A DNA stretch of 64,000 nucleotides. Origin: Catenovulum agarivorans DS-2 (GTDB lineage Bacteria > Pseudomonadota > Gammaproteobacteria > Enterobacterales > Alteromonadaceae). Below the pieces are notes generated by a model, which saw nothing but the letters and a program-made list of their open reading frames with translations, ran no database searches and was not told the origin of the DNA. A program made the position numbers and the translations under genes. Where the stretch lies: assembly GCF_000568405.1 (NCBI RefSeq), contig NZ_ARZY01000025.1:1-64000 (forward strand), in the 5' to 3' direction. How positions within the stretch are numbered: the first letter of the stretch is position 1; every line of letters starts with the position of its first letter. This document shows, one piece after another, positions 46,801-55,713 of this stretch.

Positions 46801-46960
46801 TAACAGATACAACAGGGCGATCAACGTCAGGTAACTCGCGTACTTCAACGTAAGTAAGTGCTGCTAAACCTGCCAACGCGATTAATAAATTAATTACTAA
46901 AATTAGAAACGGGCGACGTACGCTTAACGAGGCCAAGTCGTCTTTAATAAATTCACTCAT
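43862..46960 (-). CDS. RND (HAE1-family) efflux permease
   Basis: 1032-aa inner-membrane proton/drug antiporter. The N-terminal helix (PFLILVINLLIALAGLAALT) and the porter domain (GATPETMDAEVT, SGIKNIRSSSEENNF) are standard. The proton-relay aspartate pair is in GLVVDDAIVVLENI (about 401-402), and the duplicated second half includes LIGLMAKNGILIVEFA. Its start overlaps the end of the membrane-fusion gene by 8 nt. No outer-membrane channel gene lies nearby, so it would use a shared TolC. Since the fusion-protein gene is frameshifted, the pump may be non-functional. Confidence 0.93.
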   Translation of the reverse strand: MSEFIKDDLASLSVRRPFLILVINLLIALAGLAALTYVEVRELPDVDRPVVSVRGVLPGATPETMDAEVTAIIEGAMARVSGIKNIRSSSEENNFRIHAEFTAETDLMTAASDVREAVNQVQRELPDNVERISVVKAQDDARPIINIAITSQNLQQEELTRIIEKDIVPEIIGINGVADVPLFGDRKRVLHVVLNPLRLASFGLTVNDLADVLRDAPLDVPTGSFRAQDQELLVRANATTVTEQQVKNIIINGTTRIGDVAQVYFGPEDVDSLVYLNKKPVIGLGVIRQAHSNTIEISDKVNQAIARLNDKYDNIQLTITSDNAVFIKSSVREVLTSLAMTIAIVVASLWLFLGSLRATLIPSTAIPLALIGTLAGIWLMGFSINITTLLAIVLATGLVVDDAIVVLENIQRLSLQGLKPRAAAVLGTRQVIFAVIATTAVLVSVFVPIALIPGSAGKMFREFGFVLACAVIISSFVALSIVPAMAARFPLVKAKKSAQPNILARCGLALANLYARSIHFVLNHATWFFLLALASAIAAGWVYPKLANELLPSEDRGVLYIDATGPDGVGLNYIARQAEQIEAIAQPYIQQGIITDMFTTVGRYDPNRAQVMLPFVPWEQRTVSQQSVMAEIKQQVSQIPGARVRVGSPNSLSIRGNVGGIEVALLGNDYNDIYAASLAMVDAINQQSSHISQPDISYRPTQPQLSLEIDRRRAADLGISLNEIANTLRAVVDGWDLVDLSIADESIPIMLETSSTRVSSPQDLANLYVSSASGRQLPLSSVVTMKENSVAAELDRHAQRRAIEIKANVAEGYPLADAMQEMQNIAKQVLPDDVHMIFLGEAQTLEETSNEVAFTYAIALLVVFLVLCAQFEGIASAINVMTVVPFGLAAAIYALWLTDTSVNIYSQIGLVMLIGLMAKNGILIVEFADQLRDKGFDIRKAIEQAANVRLRPIALTMVSTILGGLPLILSAGAGAEARSAIGWVMFGGLGLAALFTLYLTPVVYLATAKFHKPRGHEQAALEQELQQVEQVH

Positions 46961-48036
46961 TGCCTAATAACCTTTGCTGAACTTGCGCGGTTACATCTGC
47001 TACTTTTTTGCCTTCACGCATACCCTGTATGCCTTCTTTAACTACGATACTGCCGCTGGGTAAATCACCTTCAACTAAAATTTCACCTTTAAGCCTTTGC
47101 ACAACTACAACTGGCAAACGTGTCGCGTGCTGATCAACAATTTGCCAAATATAAGCGCCATCGCCTCCCCACTGTAGCGCAGTTTCTGGCACCACTGGGT
47201 ACTCGCCGCCAATCAAACTCAGCATAACTTTAAAACTCATGCCGGGGCGGTATTTATCTAGCGGGTTGTCTAACTTAGCTTGTACAGTAAAGGTCCGACT
47301 TTGTGGGTCTACGCGGCTGTCGATATCAACCACTTTAGCTTGCTCTAGCGCACTGGCGTTTTGCCATGGCGCTACCGCTATATTTTGGCCCATTGCTATT
47401 TGGTTGTAATAGGCTTCGGCAACTTCAAACATAATTAGCAAAGCACTTCTGTCGTCTAAGCTAACTATGGGCGTTTGTGTGTCTACATATGCGCCAGGGT
47501 CGAGTTGAGTAATGCCTAAATGGCCGGTAAACGGGGCTTTTATTTGATGATAATAAAACTTTGGCGCGGTTTTGGGCTACTTGTGCGCTGGCAAGCTCGG
47601 TATTTGCTTCATCTAAAATAGATTGAGTAACACCACCACTGCTAATGGCTGAGTGGTATCTATCGTAAGTTCGTTTTGCGTCATCTAAGGTGATTTGTGC
47701 TTGTTTTAACAGCAATATTTGTTCGCTTGCATCTAGCTCAACTAGTGTCGTACCGGCGCTGACTTTACGACCTGCTTGAATGTTTATTTTGTCGATAATG
47801 CCTGTGATTCTAGGATATAAAACAACTGACTTAAGCGCTCTTGAGGTGCCCACCGCGGTGATATCAATGGATTGTTGGTACATTTTTACTGCTTGAGTTA
47901 ATACCGGCTCTGCGCTGATGCTGTTTTTGGCTGTTGAAACTTGCGAGTTGTCGTCAGATTGGCAGGCACTCAATAACAAAATAAGGCAAGACAACCAATA
48001 CAAGGGATTGGTGATGCGAGTGGAGAAAGTAGACAT
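46953..48036 (-). pseudogene. RND membrane-fusion protein, frameshifted
   Basis: Two adjacent frames together make one periplasmic adaptor of about 360 aa. The first part (48036 to about 47558) starts with a lipoprotein signal (LLLSAC, Cys25) and has the barrel-sandwich half VVLYPRITGIIDKINIQAGRKV and a coiled-coil hairpin. The second part continues with IKAPFTGHLGITQLDPGAYV and ends at 46953. They are joined by a one-base excess in the AAAA run at 47555-47558: removing one base restores KVYYHQIKAPFTG. Either a true inactivating mutation or an assembly error. It belongs with the permease downstream. Confidence 0.85.
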
Positions 48037-48158
48037 AAAACCGACCTAAATATACAAATAGAATCAACGAGTTTGCCTACCACTATATGCGATTCAAATA
48101 CGAACTTTAATACCTTGTAGTGTAAATATCCTGTAAAGCTAGTTGCTTTTATTGGCTG

Positions 48159-49154
48159 TTAGGTTTCTTGCCACTTTTCTTTTATCGCTAAAAACTCAGG
48201 TAAATGCTGCAACAGTGCAGTAACTAATTTAGGATCAAAGTGAACGCCACTTTGTGATTGAACAAAATCGAGTGTTTTTTCAATCGACCAAGCTTTTTTA
48301 TATGGGCGCTCGCTCGTTAGTGCATCAAACACATCGGCTAATGCAACAATCCGACCTTCTAATGGTATATTTTCACCAGCCAAACCGCGCGGGTAGCCTG
48401 AACCATCCCATTTTTCATGGTGGGTTAATGCAATTGAGCGGGCCAATCTTAATAGTGGTGAGTCACATTCACCTAGTATTTCAGCGCCAATTTCCGGGTG
48501 TTTACGCATTTCATCCATTTCTTCGTCGGTTAGCCGTCCTGGCTTTTGCAAAATATTATCTGCAATGCCAATTTTGCCAATATCATGCATAGGTGCTGCG
48601 TTCATAATTTTTTCCGCATGAACATCTGACAAGCCAATCGCTTTAGCAAGTATTTTCGCATAATGACTCATACGAATAACATGCATCCCCGTTTCATTGT
48701 CTTTGTACTCAGCCGCTCGACCCAGCACTTGTATCACTTGCATGCGGGTACGTTTTAACTCGTCGGCTTGCACTAAGGATAAATGGTTCTTGACGCGGGC
48801 TTTAACTAAAGCTGGCGAAACGGGCTTAGTGATATAGTCAACAGCGCCTAACTCAAAACCTAACGCTTCATCTAATTCATCATTAAGTGCTGAAACAAAA
48901 ATGACAGGAACGGATGCCGTGCTGTCATCAGCTTTGAGTTTGCGGCACACATCATAGCCAGACATATTGGGCATCATAATGTCGAGCAGAATAAGGTTGG
49001 GTTTATTGTCAGCAACAATTTTCAAGGCATCTTCACCAGACTTAGCAAAGGTCAACTGGTAATCCTGCTGTAATATCCCTTTGAGTACCCTAAGGTTTGT
49101 CGGCTCGTCGTCGACAATTAATATAGATGGGGTTGCGTCTGGTATGTAATTCAT
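48159..49154 (-). CDS. Response regulator with HD-GYP phosphodiesterase domain
   Basis: 331 aa. The receiver domain (1-125) has Asp58 (LILLDIMMPNMSG). The HD-GYP domain (about 145-320) has the catalytic HD at 190-191 (MHDIGKIGI) and HHEKWDGSGYPRG at 245-257, so c-di-GMP hydrolysis is expected. Its ATG directly abuts the stop of the MHYT hybrid kinase, implying coupled expression and a functional pair. Confidence 0.92.
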   Translation of the reverse strand: MNYIPDATPSILIVDDEPTNLRVLKGILQQDYQLTFAKSGEDALKIVADNKPNLILLDIMMPNMSGYDVCRKLKADDSTASVPVIFVSALNDELDEALGFELGAVDYITKPVSPALVKARVKNHLSLVQADELKRTRMQVIQVLGRAAEYKDNETGMHVIRMSHYAKILAKAIGLSDVHAEKIMNAAPMHDIGKIGIADNILQKPGRLTDEEMDEMRKHPEIGAEILGECDSPLLRLARSIALTHHEKWDGSGYPRGLAGENIPLEGRIVALADVFDALTSERPYKKAWSIEKTLDFVQSQSGVHFDPKLVTALLQHLPEFLAIKEKWQET

Positions 49155-52100
49155 TTACTGGCCTCCAACGGCATCTCGTTGAATCGTTTGAATTAATGCA
49201 ATTGCTTTTTTAAATTCAAAATCATTCAATAGGTCAATTGCTTGGTCAAGCTGCTCTTTAAACTGAGCCGGGGTCAATTTAACTAGCTCAGCGTTAAGCT
49301 GGTCGTCTACTTGGCTGGCTAATGCTAATTGACTAATATGCTCTAGTCGTTTTACAAATTCATTATTCGCTTGTTTTATGACTGGTGCATTAACTGAGTC
49401 AGTTATTTTTTCCTGCTTGCATTTGTTCTGTAGTTTAGCCTGATGTTGGGCAATTTGCGATATCAGTGCTGGTAACGCTTTTATGTCACGTCGTCTAAGT
49501 GTTTTTTCCAACTGACTAAATAAACTTGTCAGTTTGGGCAAAGATAAGTTACCAGCCGTGCCTTTTATTTTATGTGCATAATGCTGTAGCTCGCTCCAGT
49601 TTTGTTGCTCAACGAGCTTTGACAGCTGTCCATCTATATCTGGGTTGTCTTGCATAAACCTTTGTATTTCAGCAAAAAATGTTTCTTTATCCCCCCAAAG
49701 GTTTATTCCTCTTTCCATATCGATACAGCTAACTTGGCTATCGTTGTGCGCTGCGGGTGCCTCAGGGGTTATTGCAATATTTAAAACTCGGGCCATTTCT
49801 TGTTTGATTTGCAATGGGTCAATTGGTTTATTGGCAAAACCATTCATACCCGCTTGTTGAGCACGTAGTTTGTCATTCGGCATTACACTCGCGGTTAAGG
49901 CAATAATTGGAATGCTAGTTAAGTCGTGTTCATTTTCATAAGCACGCCATTTTTTGCTTGCATCTAGCCCATCCATTACTGGCATTTGAATATCCATAAT
50001 TACTAAGTCGTAATCATGTTTGTTGCGCAGTTTAGTTAGGGCTTGTTCGCCGTTAAAACAACTATCTACAATATGGTCGTCTCGTTCTAAAATAACGGTA
50101 AGCAAGTCGATATTCTGTTGAATATCATCAACTAACAACACTCGTAGCTGTGGCAAAGTGACTTGATTGCTAACTTTAACTTTTTGTGCAGGTTTAACCC
50201 CAGGTTTGAGTGGTAACAGAATTTCAAATGTACTGCCTTTGCCTTGCTCACTGGATACATTGATGGAGCCATTCATCAGTTTGGCTAATTTAAAGCTAAT
50301 GGTTGTACCAAGACCTGTGCCGCCAAACTGACGGCTAATTGAGGCATCAGCTTGAGTGTATGGCTCAAATATTTGTTGCATTTGTTCTGGTGACATACCA
50401 ATACCAGTGTCAACAACCTTAATTGACACGCAATCGTTTTGTGCAACTTCGATTTTAACTGTGCCCGCCATGGTAAACTTGATGGCGTTACCAATAATAT
50501 TGGTTAAAATTTGTCGGATTCTGTTTGGATCGCCTAGGTAGTAGGGCAGTACACTGTCATCCATTGTGCTATACAACTGCAACCCTTTGTTTTGTGCTTC
50601 GAGGTATAGGGTTGATATCACAGTGTCAACTTCTTCAACTAAGCTGAAATTTGTTTGCTCTAGCTCTAATTTTCCTTTGTCGAGTTTTGCACTGTCCAAC
50701 ACGTCATTGAGCAGATATAACAGAGACCTTGCTGAGTGATTAATGGTTTTAATATGCTTTAGCTGCTCAACGGGTAGTTTGGAATCTAATAAGATGTCAC
50801 TAAAACCAATAATCGCATTCATCGGAGTGCGTATTTCATGGCTCATATTGGCGGTAAATGCTGCACGCGCAGCCGCTGCTTGTTCAGCTTCTTCTTTCGC
50901 AATACGTAATTCATCTTCCATGTATTTGCGTTCGCTAATGTCCATAATAAAACCGTCTAAACAGTTTTCACCTGTTGCGGGGTCAATAGTTAAGCTACCT
51001 TGCTCCAGCAGCCAATGTTGTGCACCGTGTTTGTCGAGAATACGGTATTCAAAAGCATAACGGCCTGTTTCGTTGTAATAATCAGAAACGCGCTCTAAGT
51101 CGTCAGGGTGGATCAAATCAGAAAAGTAGCGTGTTTGATTAGGGTAAATGAAATCACTTGCAGGGTAGCCAGTAATTTGCTCTACCGCATTACTGATGTA
51201 GAGCATTGGCCAGCCTTCTTTGTCTAAACAGCGAAACGCAATGCCAGGAATATTAGTGATCAGCGAACGAAACTTACTTTCATTTTCTCTGAGCGCTTTT
51301 TCCATTTTGGCTCTTTCGGTTAAGTCAGAGACAATAGCGACATATAAAGTCTCGTTGTCCAATTTCACTGTGCCAACCGACACTCGAACATTGACTAAGT
51401 GTCCTTGCTTGTGAATAACTTGCACTTCTCGGCTGCGGCCAACAAATGCATTAATCCCTGAGGTTAGCTGCTTTTCAAATTCAACTCTAAAGGTATCTGG
51501 TAAATAGTCAGCAATATGTTTGCCTTGCATATCTTGCTGGCTCCAGCCTAACAAAGCTTCACATGCTTGGCTGATTTCAACAATAGTTCCTTTATTGTCT
51601 AGGGTAAATATCGCGTCTATGGCTGTATTCATTATTGCGCGCATACGGCGCTCGCTGTAAGACGACTGTCTAGATAAATCTCGTATTTTAAATAAGTAGT
51701 GCGTGGCTAGTACCGCGCCAATCATCAGCAATGTAAAAAAACCAATGCCATAACCAAGGTAGAGTGAAATTTCGCCAGTTTGATTTGATAATTCTAACCC
51801 CGGCGGCAATACAAAACGCGCTGCTGCCATGCCTGTGTAGTGCATACCTGCGATTGCAAGCCCCATCACAACGGCTGCAACAATACTTTTAGAGGTAGGG
51901 TTAGTAAGGTGTATCGGCAGCTTACCGAGGGCAAATTTAATTGACAGCGCCAGAATGGATAAACTAACCGCAACTACAATTGATAATAAAAATAACCAAA
52001 GGTCATATCTCAGTAACGGAGCCATATCCATCGCGGCCATCCCGGTATAATGCATGGTTCCAATGCCTGAACCAACCAACATGCCTCCTATGAGCAAGGT

Positions 52101-52466
52101 TTTACCCTTAATATTAGTATTGCTGGTAATCCTTAAAGCAACCCAACTGGCCAGCAGTGAAGGGATAACCGATAAAATAGTTATCGGAATATTATAGTCG
52201 ACCGTGGTACACAGCCTAAACGCGGTCATGCCAATAAAGTGCATTGACCATACACCACCACCCAATGCCAAAGCGCCTGTTGCTAGTGCTAAGTTTCTGC
52301 GGGGGCGACTTTTGTTCGAGGCAGCATAGTCAGCAATTTGTAATCCCATAAACGAAGACAGTATGGCAACCAAAATGGACAGCGCCACTAGCCAAGGATT
52401 GTAGTCGCCATCAGTCAATAAACTGTTGGCTGGGATTGCAAATAAAGTGATGATTTCATTGAGCAT
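49155..52466 (-). CDS. Hybrid sensor histidine kinase with MHYT, PAS, REC and HPt domains
   Basis: 1103-aa signalling protein. The N-terminal membrane domain (about 20-265) has the repeated MHYT signatures MHFIGM, MHYTGM and MHYTGM, proposed in this family to bind a metal and sense oxygen, CO or NO. Two PAS domains (about 275-395 and 400-515) follow. HisKA has His543 ([17 protein letters not shown]), then HATPase ([16 protein letters not shown]), a receiver with Asp825 ([12 protein letters not shown]) and a C-terminal HPt with His965 ([11 protein letters not shown]). A complete phosphorelay in one chain, probably passing to the HD-GYP regulator encoded next. Confidence 0.92.
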   Translation of the reverse strand: MLNEIITLFAIPANSLLTDGDYNPWLVALSILVAILSSFMGLQIADYAASNKSRPRRNLALATGALALGGGVWSMHFIGMTAFRLCTTVDYNIPITILSVIPSLLASWVALRITSNTNIKGKTLLIGGMLVGSGIGTMHYTGMAAMDMAPLLRYDLWLFLLSIVVAVSLSILALSIKFALGKLPIHLTNPTSKSIVAAVVMGLAIAGMHYTGMAAARFVLPPGLELSNQTGEISLYLGYGIGFFTLLMIGAVLATHYLFKIRDLSRQSSYSERRMRAIMNTAIDAIFTLDNKGTIVEISQACEALLGWSQQDMQGKHIADYLPDTFRVEFEKQLTSGINAFVGRSREVQVIHKQGHLVNVRVSVGTVKLDNETLYVAIVSDLTERAKMEKALRENESKFRSLITNIPGIAFRCLDKEGWPMLYISNAVEQITGYPASDFIYPNQTRYFSDLIHPDDLERVSDYYNETGRYAFEYRILDKHGAQHWLLEQGSLTIDPATGENCLDGFIMDISERKYMEDELRIAKEEAEQAAAARAAFTANMSHEIRTPMNAIIGFSDILLDSKLPVEQLKHIKTINHSARSLLYLLNDVLDSAKLDKGKLELEQTNFSLVEEVDTVISTLYLEAQNKGLQLYSTMDDSVLPYYLGDPNRIRQILTNIIGNAIKFTMAGTVKIEVAQNDCVSIKVVDTGIGMSPEQMQQIFEPYTQADASISRQFGGTGLGTTISFKLAKLMNGSINVSSEQGKGSTFEILLPLKPGVKPAQKVKVSNQVTLPQLRVLLVDDIQQNIDLLTVILERDDHIVDSCFNGEQALTKLRNKHDYDLVIMDIQMPVMDGLDASKKWRAYENEHDLTSIPIIALTASVMPNDKLRAQQAGMNGFANKPIDPLQIKQEMARVLNIAITPEAPAAHNDSQVSCIDMERGINLWGDKETFFAEIQRFMQDNPDIDGQLSKLVEQQNWSELQHYAHKIKGTAGNLSLPKLTSLFSQLEKTLRRRDIKALPALISQIAQHQAKLQNKCKQEKITDSVNAPVIKQANNEFVKRLEHISQLALASQVDDQLNAELVKLTPAQFKEQLDQAIDLLNDFEFKKAIALIQTIQRDAVGGQ

Positions 52467-52607
52467 GTTAAACGTTATACCTGAGTTACTTTAAATGGTT
52501 GTTTTAACCACTAGGCTATTAAACTGTTTAAGTGGCTTTAGGTCAATCAATTGGGGTCGGGATTGTGAACTATTTGCTATATTTTAACTGTGATAAACAA
52601 GGGATAT

Positions 52608-52636
52608 AAAAAATGCAGCCGAAGCTGCATTTTTTT
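52608..52636 (-). terminator. ilvC terminator
   Basis: Minus-strand reading gives GCAGC-TTCG-GCTGC with A/T-extended stem and a run of six T. The UUCG tetraloop closed by C-G is especially stable. It lies 24 bp past the ilvC stop. Confidence 0.9.
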
Positions 52637-52659
52637 AGCGATAAATAGAAAATCTAAAA

Positions 52660-54150
52660 TTAGATTTCGTTTTTATCAACAATTGCTTTCATATCGGTCA
52701 TGTAGCCACGTAACTCTTGGCCAACCCATTCAACAGGGTGGTTGCGAATTTCGTCGTTTACACGTACTAACAATGCGTTGTCTACAGAGTTAGACGCAGG
52801 TGCTTTGTATTGACCGATAAACGCACTGTCTAAGTTGTTGACGAAGTCTTTTAATAATGGCACAGCAGCATGCGCGAATAAGTAACAACCGTATTCAGCT
52901 GTGTCAGAAATAACTACGTTCATTTCGTATAATTTCTTACGCGCGATAGTGTTTGCGATTAACGGAGTTTCATGCAAAGACTCGTAGTATGCTGACTCTT
53001 CGATAATACCAACTTCAGTCATAGCTTCGAACGCTAATTCAACACCAGCTTTAACCATAGCAACAAATAAGATGTTGTTATCGAAGTATTCTTGCTCGTC
53101 AATTGGCGCGTCTTGAGAAGTTGATTTCTCAAAAGCAGTTTCAGCTGTTTCTGCACGCCATTTTAATAGGTTTGCATCATCATTTGCCCAGTCTTCCATC
53201 ATTGTTTTAGAGAAGTGACCAGTGATGATGTCATCCATGTGCTTGCGGAACAATGGACGTAAAGTGTCTTTTAACTCACCTGCTAAAGCGAAACATTCGA
53301 TTTTAGCTGGGTTAGACAAACGATCCATCATACCAGTGATGCCGCCGTATTTAAGCGCTTCAGTGATGGTTTCCCAACCGTATTGGATTAATTTAGAAGC
53401 GTAACCAGGCTCAACACCGTCAGCTATCATTTTTTCGTAACCTAAGATAGCGCCAGTTTGCAACATACCACAAAGGATAGTTTGCTCACCCATTAAGTCA
53501 GATTTTACTTCAGCAACAAATGAAGACTCAAGTACACCTGCACGGTCACCACCAGTTGCAGAAGCATATGCTTTAGCCCACTCTAAACCGTGACCTTGAG
53601 GATCGTTTGCAGGATGAACAGCGATAAGTGTAGGAACACCGAAACCACGCTTGTATTCTTCACGTACTTCAGAACCTGGGCACTTAGGCGCACACATGAT
53701 TACAGTGATGTCATCACGAATTTGCATGCCTTCTTCAACAATGTTGAAGCCGTGAGAGTAAGCTAAAGTTGCGCCTTGTTTCATTAAAGGCATAACTGCG
53801 CTAACTACAGCAGTGTGTTGTTTATCAGGGGTTAAGTTACAAACTAAATCTGCAGTTGGAATTAACTCTTCGTATGTACCAACAGTGAAGCCGTTTTCAG
53901 TTGCGTTTTTCCAAGATTGACGCTTAGCTTCAATTGCAGATTCACGTAAAGCATATGAAATGTCTAAACCAGAATCGCGCATGTTTAAACCTTGGTTTAA
54001 ACCTTGAGCACCACAACCAACGATAACAACTTTTTTGCCTTTCAATGCTTCACAACCGTTTGCGAATTCGCTACGGTCCATAAAACGACATTTACCCAAC
54101 TGCTCTAACTTTTCAGCCATAGTTAGGGTATTAAAATAATTTTGACCCAT
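52660..54150 (-). CDS. ilvC: Ketol-acid reductoisomerase (class II)
   Basis: 496-aa NADPH- and Mg-dependent enzyme of isoleucine, leucine and valine synthesis. It converts acetolactate and acetohydroxybutyrate to dihydroxy acids. [17 protein letters not shown] is the nucleotide-binding loop; [14 protein letters not shown] and the [11 protein letters not shown] region hold catalytic residues. It is of the long, enterobacterial type. I chose ATG 54150 (MGQNYFNTL, as in E. coli MANYFNTL) with AGGA 8 nt upstream, not the longer open frame. Divergent from ilvY, its expected activator. Confidence 0.97.
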   Translation of the reverse strand: MGQNYFNTLTMAEKLEQLGKCRFMDRSEFANGCEALKGKKVVIVGCGAQGLNQGLNMRDSGLDISYALRESAIEAKRQSWKNATENGFTVGTYEELIPTADLVCNLTPDKQHTAVVSAVMPLMKQGATLAYSHGFNIVEEGMQIRDDITVIMCAPKCPGSEVREEYKRGFGVPTLIAVHPANDPQGHGLEWAKAYASATGGDRAGVLESSFVAEVKSDLMGEQTILCGMLQTGAILGYEKMIADGVEPGYASKLIQYGWETITEALKYGGITGMMDRLSNPAKIECFALAGELKDTLRPLFRKHMDDIITGHFSKTMMEDWANDDANLLKWRAETAETAFEKSTSQDAPIDEQEYFDNNILFVAMVKAGVELAFEAMTEVGIIEESAYYESLHETPLIANTIARKKLYEMNVVISDTAEYGCYLFAHAAVPLLKDFVNNLDSAFIGQYKAPASNSVDNALLVRVNDEIRNHPVEWVGQELRGYMTDMKAIVDKNEI

Positions 54151-54241
54151 TTTGATTATCCTATCGAATTTACATGATAAAAATTTGCGCACACTTTACC
54201 TAATTACAAACGTTGCTTAAAGTGATATATTTAAAAAACTG

Positions 54242-54260
54242 TATTTCATTTTTTGAAATA
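54242..54260. promoter_or_regulatory. IlvY operator candidate
   Basis: TATTTCA (54242-54248) and TGAAATA (54254-54260) form a perfect dyad with a 5-bp T spacer in the 158-bp ilvC-ilvY gap. Location and LysR-style symmetry suit IlvY binding, which represses ilvY and activates ilvC in E. coli. Confidence 0.65.
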
Positions 54261-54308
54261 AAATGTCAAAGATAAATAACCCATGGTCAATCAAAAGGTA
54301 AGGTGTTG

Positions 54309-55202
54309 ATGGAACTGAAGTCTTTGCGCTGCTTTATTCATTTGGCTGAAAGTTTGCATTTTGCGAAAACTGCAGAAGCAATGCACACCAGTGCGCCAAC
54401 TTTAAGCCGTATGATCAAAAAGCTCGAAGAAGAAGCGGGGTGCGTGCTTTTAGAACGAGATAATCGCAGTGTCGCACTAACCGAAGCGGGCAATCAGTTT
54501 TTATCTTTTGCGCGGCAGACTTTAGATAACTGGCAAAAGTTTCAGCAGCATACGCAAGTGAATAGCCATGAACTACGTGGTCAACTTAAAGTTTTTTGTT
54601 CGGTCACGGCATGTTACTCGCATATTCCACCCATTTTAGCGCGCTTAAGTCAGCAACACCCGAAAATTGAAATTCAATTAGAGACTGGTGCAGCTTCACT
54701 TGCGATGGCCAAAATTTCCAGTGGTGAAGTGGATATTGCTTTATCAGCCAAACCCGACTCAATGCCGAACAATTTAGCTTTTCATCCAATTGACCGTATT
54801 TCAATGTCATTAATCGGTCCGGTAATGAATTGTGATGTGAAAGAGAAATTAAATGTGGATAAACCAGATTGGCAATCAATTCCGTTTATAATAGCGGACT
54901 CTGGATTTACCCGTACGCGCAGTGATAAATGGTTTAGGTCGCATCATATCAAACCGAATATATATGCCACGGTTGCAGGGCATGAAGCCATTGTTTCTAT
55001 GGTGGCATTGGGTTGTGGGGTCGGTCTGGCGCCAGATATTGTAATTGAAAACAGCCCAGTAAGAGAGAAAGTTACTCGAATCGAAGCGGCTGGTGATATT
55101 GAGCCATTTGAGCTGGGTGTATGTTGTATGCAAAAACATTTGGTTGAGCCATTGGTTGCCGCTTTCTGGCATGAAGCCTGTGCAACACAAAATTTGTCGT
55201 AG
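54309..55202 (+). CDS. ilvY: LysR-type activator IlvY
   Basis: 297-aa LysR regulator. The HTH is in AESLHFAKTAEAMHTSAPTLSR and the first line MELKSLRCFIHLAESLHF is characteristic. Divergent from ilvC, the diagnostic arrangement; IlvY senses acetolactate/acetohydroxybutyrate. I start at ATG 54309 preceded by AAGG, not at the GTG two codons earlier. The C-terminal domain is complete. Confidence 0.92.
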   Translation: MELKSLRCFIHLAESLHFAKTAEAMHTSAPTLSRMIKKLEEEAGCVLLERDNRSVALTEAGNQFLSFARQTLDNWQKFQQHTQVNSHELRGQLKVFCSVTACYSHIPPILARLSQQHPKIEIQLETGAASLAMAKISSGEVDIALSAKPDSMPNNLAFHPIDRISMSLIGPVMNCDVKEKLNVDKPDWQSIPFIIADSGFTRTRSDKWFRSHHIKPNIYATVAGHEAIVSMVALGCGVGLAPDIVIENSPVREKVTRIEAAGDIEPFELGVCCMQKHLVEPLVAAFWHEACATQNLS

Positions 55203-55250
55203 GCTTGAGTTTAACTGTAAATCAATCTTTTTAAGGGGTTAATTAATTAT

Positions 55251-55541
55251 ATGCAATCATTAGATTTAACCAGTATTGAACAGGTAGATGACGGCATAAT
55301 CTGCAATTTTGGCCAAACGTTGAGTTACGATACAATTCAACCGTTAATGTCGTCTTGGTTAAAACAAAATGGCTTTATTAGTCGAGAATGCACGGTTGGT
55401 GCCGATAGAATGAGTTGGCGGTTAGATGTTGAACAAGCAATTGTGTGGGTGCATTTTGATGAATTATCAAAAAGTTGCTGGTTTGACCAAGCAAGTGACG
55501 ATTTACTGGCTAAACTTAAACAAATCGTAGAAAATAATTGA
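55251..55541 (+). CDS. Small conserved protein of unknown function
   Basis: 96 aa, acidic, with four tryptophans and no signal or membrane segment. It resembles a family of about 100-aa gammaproteobacterial proteins (I recall DUF3630, not checked). Starts 48 nt after ilvY on the same strand, so it may be co-transcribed with it. No function can be proposed. Confidence 0.6.
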   Translation: MQSLDLTSIEQVDDGIICNFGQTLSYDTIQPLMSSWLKQNGFISRECTVGADRMSWRLDVEQAIVWVHFDELSKSCWFDQASDDLLAKLKQIVENN

Positions 55542-55610
55542 GTTTAACTCGATTAGCCTAATTAGATAGATTGCGAAGCAGTAGCGCGGTTTGCGCATTT
55601 GTAAAATATC

Positions 55611-55626
55611 TTTCAATTGATTGAAA
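55611..55626. repeat. 16-bp palindrome before the GGDEF-EAL gene
   Basis: TTTCAATTGATTGAAA, two 7-bp arms around TG, 88 bp before the GGDEF-EAL start. Possible operator; no factor can be named. Confidence 0.45.
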
Positions 55627-55713
55627 ATTTTGGTCAATTTCGCTTAAGGAAAGCTGTTATTGAGAATTTACAGACAACACAACAATAAGAAAAACAGATA
55701 AGTGACTCTTCAA

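Noticed and set aside
47550-47562. Programmed ribosomal frameshift in the RND adaptor gene
   Set aside because: The join needs a +1 shift at GTT TTA, with no stop or rare-codon pause, and no known family member uses recoding. A mutation or sequencing error is simpler.
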